A stretch of DNA of 5,322 nucleotides from Candidatus Aminicenantota bacterium (GTDB lineage Bacteria; Acidobacteriota; Aminicenantia; Aminicenantales; UBA8522), in assembly GCA_003524335.1 (NCBI GenBank), contig DQHV01000397.1, positions 6,633-11,954 on the forward strand, given 5' to 3'. Under the pieces are notes generated by a model. That model was not told the DNA's origin. It ran no database searches and saw only the letters and a list, made by a program, of their open reading frames with translations. Each line of letters starts with the position of its first letter. Within the stretch, counting starts at the first letter, position 1. The position numbers were made by a program, and so were the translations under genes. This document shows, piece after piece, positions 1-4,494 of this stretch.

Positions 1-563
1 AGCTTGTCCAGGGAAAAGCCCGGGTCTTGGATCTGTTCCGGCTTGAAGCCGAGATGCCCTCCCGCCAAAGGTCCTTCGACGACGAAGGCATCGGGAAGAT
101 AGCCGTACTTTCCCATCCACTTACGGATGAGCAGGCCGGCCGCCCTTGCCGAAGAGACGATCGGAACGAGTTTCGTCGTTCCAGCCCCTTTGAGGAATTC
201 CGGGAGGTTGAGGGGCAGTCCCGCCCCCGAAAAAATGATGTCGATCTTCTCTTCTACGGCTGTGCGCACCATGTCGCCGAAGTTGGACAGGGCCACCATG
301 ATGTTGACGCCCAGTATTCCCTTGGTCATTTCCCGGGCTCTGCGGATCTCACGTCGGAGGGCCCGGACATTGGCCTCCAGGAAGTTCGAGAATCCATCCG
401 GTTCGAGCATGCCGATGCCCGCCGCAGCGATGACGCCGATGCCGCCCTGGTTGGCCACGGCCGAGGCCAGCCCCGACATTGAAACCCCGACTCCCATTCC
501 TCCCTGGATGACCGGGATTCGGGCCGTCAATTCACCCATTCTCAGATGTTTCCAGTCGTTCAT
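1..563 (-). CDS. Nitronate monooxygenase / FabK-like FMN oxidoreductase, N-terminal part (runs off window)
   Basis: This is the N-terminal 187 residues of a protein of the nitronate monooxygenase (2-nitropropane dioxygenase) family, which normally has about 320-360 residues; the rest lies beyond base 1. Family members are cytosolic TIM-barrel FMN enzymes. They oxidise alkyl nitronates with O2, or (the FabK branch) reduce enoyl-ACP. Visible family signatures are IPVIQGGMGVGVS (16-28), a glycine-rich NQGGIGVIAAAGIG (38-51), GVNIMVALSNFGDMV (85-99) and VVEGPLAGGHLGF (161-173). His170 lies at the position of the catalytic/flavin-site histidine. The ATG at 563 gives the expected N-terminus shortly before the first beta strand, and an in-frame TGA lies upstream. 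The start has no well-spaced Shine-Dalgarno: a GGAG lies about 17 bases away, which may matter because an upstream ORF ends on this start. Family is certain from motifs; the substrate cannot be told, and FabK-like enoyl reductase is the main alternative. Confidence 0.93.
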   Translation of the reverse strand, partial: MNDWKHLRMGELTARIPVIQGGMGVGVSMSGLASAVANQGGIGVIAAAGIGMLEPDGFSNFLEANVRALRREIRRAREMTKGILGVNIMVALSNFGDMVRTAVEEKIDIIFSGAGLPLNLPEFLKGAGTTKLVPIVSSARAAGLLIRKWMGKYGYLPDAFVVEGPLAGGHLGFKPEQIQDPGFSLDK

Positions 564-667
564 CAGGCGCGGTTTTCCATTCTCCGTTCTTTGGTTTCAA
601 CAGAAGGGTGCGAAAAGAGGACGTGGCTAAATGGCTGGGGCAAGATAACCGGGTCTTCCAATTTCAC
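563..667 (-). other. Possible upstream ORF (34 codons) overlapping the nitronate monooxygenase start
   Basis: A GTG at 667 opens a 34-codon frame ending in a TGA whose last A is the first base of the ATG of the downstream flavoenzyme (TGATG, one-base overlap). It lies almost entirely inside the predicted leader of that gene, starting about 13 bases after the likely transcription start. The peptide (start VKLEDPVILPQP, end KERRMENRA) matches nothing I recognise, and the GTG has only a weak AGG upstream. Because the downstream ATG lacks a close Shine-Dalgarno, termination-reinitiation coupling is plausible. Chance is an equally reasonable explanation. Confidence 0.25.
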
Positions 668-686
668 AACCTAGTGCTCAAAAAAA

Positions 687-715
687 ATTATACCCTCTTC
701 GTTCCCCGATAGCAA
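687..715 (-). promoter_or_regulatory. Sigma70-like promoter for the nitronate monooxygenase gene
   Basis: Read on the minus strand, TTGCTA (710-715) is followed after exactly 17 bases by a perfect TATAAT (687-692). Transcription would start near 680, giving a leader of about 117 bases before the ATG at 563. The gap to the GH36 remnant upstream is about 170 bases, so the flavoenzyme gene probably has its own transcript. Confidence 0.6.
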
Positions 716-737
716 GGAAAGGATAAGAAACAGCCCT

Positions 738-1643
738 TTAGAGAAAACGGGCGGAGCAGGGAGGGACCTCGAAAGAATTGTACTGATTTGATCGGTCCGA
801 TAGATTGGCGATCAGCCGGACTTCACCTGCCGGACCTCCCTGCGAGCGGATAAGATAGAAGTCGTCCCCCATCAAGCCCCGGACGTTCACCCGCCCCCCC
901 TGGAGGGCGATCGCCTTCCTCAGCAGCTTCCGGCCCCGCTCGTCCACGAGGGCGAGGTCATCGCTCTCGATGATCATATTGTCGAGCGCCCCTGCGGCCA
1001 AGGCATAGAGCTCCCTCTCGTTTGGAGTCAGACTGATGTCCTGGCTCCGCAACAGAAGGCAATCCGGGTCATTCAGCCATAGCTTCCGGTGCAGAAATGA
1101 GCGCATGATTGAATTTTTCAGCGCGTAGTAGGCGTTCGGGCCCTGAAACGCCCCTCGTTTTGTTTCCCAGTGAGGAGCGGTATCTTCGCCGATCCTCATG
1201 CCTTCTACGAACCCCGCCGACGGGAGCAGGGGAGCGCCGCAGCCCAGGATGAAACCGTCACCGACCGCCTGGCGGATCGTCTTCATTCCTTCCCGGTAGG
1301 CCTGAATTGGTGTCGCTCTTTCAGCCCGCTCACCGGGCATCGCGGCCGCAAACAGGAAATCGACCTTTAAAAAGGAGAAGCCCATCCTCCGGAGCGCGGA
1401 AAATGTCTGCCCCAGCCATTCCTTCACGTCGGGAAGGGTAGTGTCCAGGGCGTATATTTTTTTCCCCCAATTCCTGGAACACACTTCGGGCGCCCCGGCT
1501 TCCTGGACCATCCAGCCGGCGTGGTCCTGAAAAAGACCGGACGTCTCCGCGGCGCTGAAAGGGGCCGTCCAGATGCCCGCAATGAACCCTTGGGAGAACA
1601 GTGCGGCGGATGGCATGAACAAAAAAGGAATAAGCTGTGGCAA
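738..1643 (-). pseudogene. GH36 alpha-galactosidase-like glycosidase, 5'-truncated remnant
   Basis: The 301-codon frame encodes the catalytic (beta/alpha)8 barrel and short C-terminal part of a glycoside hydrolase family 36 (melibiase clan) protein. Motifs in order are GIWTAPFSAAE (23-33), the YALDTTLPDVKEWL segment (64-77), FLKVDF (91-96) with Asp95 as probable nucleophile, LGCGAPLLPSAG (133-144), MRIGEDTAPHW (149-159) with Asp154 as probable acid/base, and LWLNDPDCLLLR (188-199). The 59-residue spacing of the two aspartates fits the roughly 60 seen in characterised GH36 enzymes. Relatives have about 600-700 residues with a large N-terminal beta-sandwich, and this is missing entirely. Recognisable homology begins near residue 13-20, just before the first barrel strand, and the frame is closed by a TGA about 30 bases upstream of 1643. 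The frame opens with TTG at 1643; the first ATG is at 1616; neither has a convincing ribosome site. Catalytic residues are intact, so a shortened active protein cannot be excluded, but an inactive remnant is more likely. Confidence 0.82.
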
Positions 1644-1731
1644 TTTGAATCCGACAAGTGAATGTTGAATTCATTGTGTGAATAAATAAAGATTGGAGCG
1701 ATCCTGCTCGGGGCAGCTTGTGCACTATCTT

Positions 1732-1938
1732 TTACGTTTTTCTAAATATCTCACTAGCCCAGACGAAAAACTCGTCGATCTTTCTCTCCATCTCTTTTCT
1801 GTTTTTGAATTTCGGGATTCCAAGAATCAGTGACACTTCTTCTTCTTCTCTTGAGGTCAAATAGTCTCCATCTTTGAGTTTTTTACGAACGTTCAAGAGT
1901 CTCAAGATCTGATCCCTTATCGTGTTGTCATCCGTCAT
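1732..1938 (-). CDS. Small charged helical protein, function unknown (68 aa)
   Basis: I do not recognise this protein. It is 68 residues, has no cysteine, membrane segment or signal peptide, and should be almost wholly alpha-helical and cytosolic. A first helix is around IRDQILRLLNVRKKLKDG (7-24), a glutamate-rich REEEEVSLILGI follows (30-41), and a final amphipathic helix is EMERKIDEFFVWASEIFRKT (49-68). The gene is supported by a strong Shine-Dalgarno, GGAGG at 1944-1948, five bases before the ATG. A 22-codon micro-ORF ends immediately before that ATG (TAA then ATG with no gap), suggesting translational coupling. It could be a small DNA- or protein-binding regulator or an antitoxin-like partner, but nothing in the sequence decides this. 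Base composition matches the zinc-ribbon and membrane genes upstream, not the GC-rich GH36 remnant downstream. Confidence 0.7.
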   Translation of the reverse strand: MTDDNTIRDQILRLLNVRKKLKDGDYLTSREEEEVSLILGIPKFKNRKEMERKIDEFFVWASEIFRKT

Positions 1939-2007
1939 TTAAGCCTCCAACGACTCAACCGCTTTCCTCTTTCTCTCCTGATCGGTATGGTAATGTAAAA
2001 AGCTCAT
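1939..2007 (-). other. Micro-ORF (22 codons) abutting the 68-aa gene
   Basis: An ATG at 2007 opens a 22-codon frame (start MSFLHYHTDQ, then ERKRKAVESLEA) whose TAA directly precedes the ATG at 1938. It has no clear Shine-Dalgarno of its own. Its last codons carry the Shine-Dalgarno of the 68-aa gene. It may be a translated leader peptide or the tail of a decayed gene; a TAG closes the frame nine codons upstream of the ATG. Confidence 0.3.
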
Positions 2008-2069
2008 GGCTATTCTGCTCGGTTGTTGCTATGAAGCGATATCCACTCGGCGTCCTACTTAATTCGAGA

Positions 2070-2104
2070 AGCCTTTGGACTCCCGCTCGTAAAGGCTATT
2101 TTTT
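2070..2104 (+). terminator. Hairpin plus T-run, terminator-like, plus-strand orientation
   Basis: A perfect 7-bp inverted repeat AGCCTTT (2070-2076) / AAAGGCT (2091-2097) with a 14-base loop is followed on the plus strand by A and six Ts (2099-2104). This has the form of a Rho-independent terminator for rightward transcription. The stem is modest (3 G-C pairs) and the loop is long. On the minus strand the same stem sits 26 bases after the zinc-ribbon stop codon but is followed only by TTCTCG, so it would be a poor terminator for that gene. No rightward gene is visible to its left. Confidence 0.4.
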
Positions 2105-2122
2105 CTGTTCCAAAGAAGGTTA

Positions 2123-2299
2123 TCATTCTCTAAAATTACTTTCAAAAAATACAAGCCCGCAATCAAGGCATTTGTATTTGCGATATTCCGCTTCTTCGGG
2201 CAATTCCCCATGAGCTCCCCCTGGGCCCACGGCAGCTTTGTAGGGTATTTCTTCAATATTCATACTTTCACACTCAGGGCATTTTGTTTCTTCGGGCAT
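2123..2299 (-). CDS. Small zinc-ribbon protein (58 aa)
   Basis: This short frame encodes a 58-residue protein with two CxxC pairs, KCPEC (Cys7 and Cys10) and KCLDCG (Cys44 and Cys47), spaced as in a zinc ribbon that binds one Zn2+. The intervening residues include a PGG turn at 26-28 and acidic stretches. The protein ends with LVFFESNFRE, a beta-strand plus short tail typical of such modules. The ATG at 2299 is preceded by AAAAGGGGAGAAA, an obvious Shine-Dalgarno, and a promoter fits about 30 bases further upstream. No membrane segment or signal is present, so it is cytosolic. Free-standing zinc ribbons of this size may bind nucleic acid, act as subunits or simply be unassigned. The exact role is unknown. 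Another frame over the same bases (2059-2256) is longer but lacks a ribosome site and any family signature, so this one is preferred. Confidence 0.8.
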   Translation of the reverse strand: MPEETKCPECESMNIEEIPYKAAVGPGGAHGELPEEAEYRKYKCLDCGLVFFESNFRE

Positions 2300-2330
2300 T
2301 TTCTCCCCTTTTATTAAGTCACGCAGGTTT

Positions 2331-2359
2331 ATTTTATAGCTATTAGCTGCGAATTACAA
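2331..2359 (-). promoter_or_regulatory. Candidate sigma70-like promoter for the zinc-ribbon gene
   Basis: On the minus strand TTGTAA (2354-2359) and TAAAAT (2331-2336) are separated by 17 bases, matching the consensus at 4 of 6 and 5 of 6 positions. The start of transcription would be near 2324, about 25 bases before the ATG at 2299, with the Shine-Dalgarno inside that leader. Confidence 0.45.
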
Positions 2360-2523
2360 AGTCCTTCCTTTCACGCAAACTCGGACGAATCATAAATTAT
2401 TTTAATCTTGGTTCTAAACGTAATGCGACCTCCGGAGATACGCTGCCGAGAATATTCCCGAGGTTGAGGTTACTGCAAAAAGAGGAGGGGCTACGGCAAG
2501 GTCTTTATTGTGGAAAGATTTAT

Positions 2524-2913
2524 CTATTGTGCAGCTATCGGCTTTGGCTTGAAGATGAAAAGCAGCAGGTTAAGGACAAAAAGAACGACTATACTCAGCC
2601 AGAGGAACCAACTTTTTGTGCATCCGACAGCGAAGTTGTAAATCAAGAAAGCGATAATCAGCAAAGCTGCCGTGATAATTCCGCTGTTGACGATCGCTAG
2701 ATTCTTAAGAACATCCTTTAACGCAAAGAAAAATAACACAGCCCAGCCCAACGGAAAAATTCCAAACATGCGCAGGAACAGCCCTTGGGTTTCAGGGAGA
2801 GCTAGGGCAGTCAGAATTTTTGCGGGCGCTAATGAGAAGATTAGAAACCAGAGAAAAAACAAGACAACAGTAATCCATAGCAGAAGCTTCGTGATCCCAG
2901 GTTTTTCAGCCAT
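2524..2913 (-). CDS. Small four-helix integral membrane protein, function unknown (129 aa)
   Basis: The 129-residue protein is dominated by four hydrophobic segments: about 9-30 (LLLWITVVLFFLWFLIFSLA), 45-65 around LFLRMFGIFPLGWAVLFFFA, 72-95 (AIVNSGIITAALLIIAFLIY) and 101-122. It therefore belongs in the cytoplasmic membrane with short loops. The lysine at 9 and the basic KPKP near the C-terminus are compatible with both ends facing the cytoplasm. A conserved-looking RMFGIFPLGWA in helix 2 recalls small DoxX/DUF-type four-helix proteins, but I cannot assign a family. GGAGGG (within 2921-2927) lies seven bases before the ATG at 2913, and a near-consensus promoter lies just upstream. The next gene on the same strand (zinc ribbon) starts 225 bases later and has its own candidate promoter, so an operon is not required. 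Confidence 0.82.
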   Translation of the reverse strand: MAEKPGITKLLLWITVVLFFLWFLIFSLAPAKILTALALPETQGLFLRMFGIFPLGWAVLFFFALKDVLKNLAIVNSGIITAALLIIAFLIYNFAVGCTKSWFLWLSIVVLFVLNLLLFIFKPKPIAAQ

Positions 2914-2954
2914 TTTTAAATCCCTCCTTCAGAGAATTTAGTGTTGTTAATGTT

Positions 2955-2982
2955 AATATAGGCCTAAAAATTTAAATGTCAA
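2955..2982 (-). promoter_or_regulatory. Strong sigma70-like promoter for the four-helix membrane protein gene
   Basis: On the minus strand a perfect TTGACA (2977-2982) is followed after 16 bases by TATATT (2955-2960; 5 of 6 matches). Transcription would start near 2948, about 35 bases before the ATG at 2913. The -10 runs into ATTAACATTAACAAC, which holds two TTAACA copies six bases apart (start to start) and could be a small operator. Confidence 0.65.
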
Positions 2983-3041
2983 GTATGAGAAGGGTTTTCC
3001 ACTATTTCTGTGAATAAACTTGTTTAAAAATGGGGAATTTG

Positions 3042-3070
3042 TTCTCTTATTTGTTTGATTTCGTTATAAT
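3042..3070 (+). promoter_or_regulatory. Possible rightward promoter with perfect -10
   Basis: TATAAT at 3065-3070 is a perfect -10 on the plus strand. The hexamer 17 bases before it is TTCTCT (3042-3047), a poor -35; TTGTTC at 3039-3044 matches better but at 20 bases. It would drive the short ORF at 3137 and possibly plsX. The AT-rich surroundings make a chance match likely enough to keep confidence low. Confidence 0.3.
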
Positions 3071-3136
3071 TGTGGCGTATTGCACAACTTTTGGGCGCTC
3101 AGATTGCCGGCTGTGTCAGCAAAAGAGGGGTTGATG

Positions 3137-3268
3137 ATGGGAACCAAGAACGCAAGACTCTCTCTTGCCCATGGAAAAGAGCTTCTTATCGTATATCACC
3201 TTGAACAACACATCTTAAGACGAGCAGAGGCGAAAAGCCTGGATTTTAAACTTGGCCGGATTAATTGA
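3137..3268 (+). CDS. Possible short ORF, 43 aa, unknown
   Basis: The frame encodes 43 residues (start MGTKNARLSL, then AHGKELLIVYHLEQHIL), basic and probably helical, with no cysteine, membrane segment or motif I know. Support comes from AGAGGGG six bases before the ATG at 3137 (an adjacent ATG at 3134 is the alternative) and from a TATAAT about 65 bases upstream. The frame stays open upstream to a TTG at 3080. It ends on a TGA that overlaps the -35 of the plsX promoter. This is the place where rpmF or its DUF177 partner often lies in front of plsX, but neither sequence is recognisable here in any frame I checked. It may be a chance ORF or a decayed gene. Confidence 0.3.
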   Translation: MGTKNARLSLAHGKELLIVYHLEQHILRRAEAKSLDFKLGRIN

Positions 3269-3293
3269 CATCGCCAAGCACTTGGCCTATTCT
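3265..3293 (+). promoter_or_regulatory. Sigma70-like promoter for plsX
   Basis: A perfect TTGACA (3265-3270) is followed after exactly 17 bases by TATTCT (3288-3293; 4 of 6 matches). Transcription would start near 3300, giving a leader of about 60 bases before the plsX ATG at 3361. It implies that plsX is transcribed on its own and not from an upstream rpmF operon. Confidence 0.6.
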
Positions 3294-3360
3294 TTGACTT
3301 TAGACTACTCGCGTGGAAGACAGGTGATAGAAGGAGCCGAAGAACGGAAGGGGAAATTCC

Positions 3361-4368
3361 ATGAAGATTGCTGTTGATGCCATGGGCGGAGATTTTGGCC
3401 CCAGGATGACAGTAAAAGGGGCGGTGAGAGCTTCTGAAGACTACAACCTGGAAGTCCTCCTGGTTGGCGTTGAAGGGCTCATTAAAAAGGAATTCGACAA
3501 GCTCCATAGCACCAAAGGGAAAGTCACGATCATCGATGCGCCCGATCCGATCGGCATGGGAGAAGGGGTTTTTTCTTTCAGGAAAAAGAAAAAGTCTTCG
3601 ATCCTTGTGGGAGCTCAGCTCGTGAAAGACAAGAGCGCTGATGCTTTTGTCAGCGTGGGGAATACCGCCGCGGTTGTCTTTATCTCAAAAAAGATATTAG
3701 GGGCTTTAAACGGAGTAGATCGGCCAGCCCTGGCCTTGCTCGTCCCCACCCTGAAGGGGCTGACTCTTCTTATTGATGTGGGGGCAAATGCCAACTGTCT
3801 TCCCCATCATTTGCAACAGTTTGCCTTCATGGGCCGGATTTTCATGGAAGGCGTCCTGGGTCTTAAAAATCCACGGATCGGGTTGATGAGTATCGGAGAA
3901 GAGAGCACAAAGGGAAATGAACTGACCAAGGAGGCTTTTGAAAGAATCCAAGCTTCTCCCTTAAACTTTATCGGTAATGTCGAGGGCAAGGATATCTATT
4001 CAGGAAAAGCGGATGTCATCGTGAGCGATGGGTTTACAGGAAATGTGGCTTTGAAAGCCAGCGAGGGAGTGGTGGAAATGCTTTTCTCCACGGTCAGGCA
4101 TGAGATTATGAAAAATATATTGGCTCGAATCGGGTTTTTCTTGATGAATAAGAATTTGAAGAGGATTTACAAGAAGTTAGATTATTCTGAGTATGGAGGA
4201 GCTCATCTCCTAGGGATCGACGGAGTATGTATCATTGGCCATGGACGATCTAACTCCAATGCTGTGAAAAATGCAGTGCGGGTAGCTAAAGAATTCGTAA
4301 TGAACAAAGTGAAGGAAAGAATTCAGCAAGAATTGACCCGTGCCACGCTAGGCCAGAACGGAATTTAA
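3361..4368 (+). CDS. plsX: Phosphate acyltransferase PlsX, divergent copy
   Basis: PlsX converts acyl-ACP plus phosphate to acyl-phosphate, the donor used by PlsY to acylate glycerol-3-phosphate, the first step of phospholipid synthesis; it is a peripheral membrane enzyme. At 335 residues it has full family length. Diagnostic segments are KIAVDAMGGDFGP (2-14), RPALALLVPTLKG (121-133), SIGEESTKGNELTKEA (177-192), SPLNFIGNVEGKDI (199-212), DVIVSDGFTGNVALKASEG (218-236) and LDYSEYGGAHLLGIDG (273-288). The start is set by AAGGGG about eight bases before ATG 3361 and by the MKIAVDAMGGD N-terminus. Several normally near-invariant positions differ: SVGNTAA (98-104) where GNTGA is usual, GANANC (141-146) for GANVDC, EGVFSFRKKKKSS (68-80) for ESPxxALRxKKxSS, and GRSN (295-298) for GSSN. 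The usual neighbours rpmF and fabH are absent, and an SDR remnant follows seven bases after its TAA. The fold is surely PlsX; it could be a second, specialised or decaying paralogue, not the housekeeping copy. Confidence 0.95.
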   Translation: MKIAVDAMGGDFGPRMTVKGAVRASEDYNLEVLLVGVEGLIKKEFDKLHSTKGKVTIIDAPDPIGMGEGVFSFRKKKKSSILVGAQLVKDKSADAFVSVGNTAAVVFISKKILGALNGVDRPALALLVPTLKGLTLLIDVGANANCLPHHLQQFAFMGRIFMEGVLGLKNPRIGLMSIGEESTKGNELTKEAFERIQASPLNFIGNVEGKDIYSGKADVIVSDGFTGNVALKASEGVVEMLFSTVRHEIMKNILARIGFFLMNKNLKRIYKKLDYSEYGGAHLLGIDGVCIIGHGRSNSNAVKNAVRVAKEFVMNKVKERIQQELTRATLGQNGI

Positions 4369-4374
4369 GCTAAA

Positions 4375-4455
4375 ATGAGATTCGAAGGAAGTGTTTTTAT
4401 TGTGAAAGGGACTTTCCAGGGAATTGGAGAAGCAATTAGAAATGCGGTTTTATGA
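4375..4455 (+). pseudogene. Short-chain dehydrogenase (FabG-like) N-terminal remnant
   Basis: A 26-codon frame begins at an ATG just after the plsX stop and reads MRFEGSVFIVKGTFQGIGEA, followed by IRNAVL and a TGA. This is the first beta strand and the glycine-rich nucleotide-binding turn of the short-chain dehydrogenase family: VKGTFQGIGEAI matches the TGxxxGxG pattern except for K in place of T. Full SDR proteins have about 245 residues, so roughly 220 are missing, and no other frame before 4495 continues the family. In many bacteria plsX is followed by fabH, fabD and fabG, encoding the fatty-acid elongation enzymes. A FabG-like start right after plsX therefore suggests a deleted fab cluster. 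The piece is short, so a coincidental match remains possible. Confidence 0.55.
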
Positions 4456-4494
4456 ATTTTGGCAATTGATAAGAAGATTAAGAAGAATGCCAAT

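Noticed and set aside
27..630. Two long plus-strand open frames across the left end
   Set aside because: They are antisense to the nitronate monooxygenase frame, whose motifs are unmistakable; GC-rich codons keep the opposite frames open. No ribosome site or family signature.
1680..1715. GAGC / GCTC hairpin after the 68-aa gene as a terminator
   Set aside because: Only four base pairs and no uninterrupted T-run follow on the minus strand.
1330..1725. 131-codon minus-strand frame overlapping the GH36 5' end
   Set aside because: It runs through the conserved GH36 motifs in the wrong frame. Its N-terminal part does not resemble the missing GH36 domain, so it is not a frameshifted continuation.
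2060..2100. tRNA-like sequence around TTCGAGAAGCC
   Set aside because: No acceptor stem, anticodon arm or consistent T-loop can be folded; the inverted repeat is explained by the terminator-like hairpin.
2031..2256. Open frames on both strands across the zinc-ribbon gene
   Set aside because: Neither has a ribosome site or recognisable motif; the two-CxxC frame with a good Shine-Dalgarno explains the DNA better.
3071..3360. rpmF (L32) or DUF177 gene upstream of plsX, expected from the usual gene order
   Set aside because: No frame shows the L32 zinc motif or a DUF177-like sequence; only a 43-residue unknown frame is present.
3196..3507. 103-codon minus-strand frame over the plsX start
   Set aside because: Antisense to the conserved PlsX N-terminus and its promoter; no supporting signals.
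4459..4493. Inverted repeat TTGGCA / TGCCAA between plsX and the radical SAM gene as a shared terminator
   Set aside because: Six base pairs with a 23-base loop and no proper T-run on either strand, so too weak to call a terminator.
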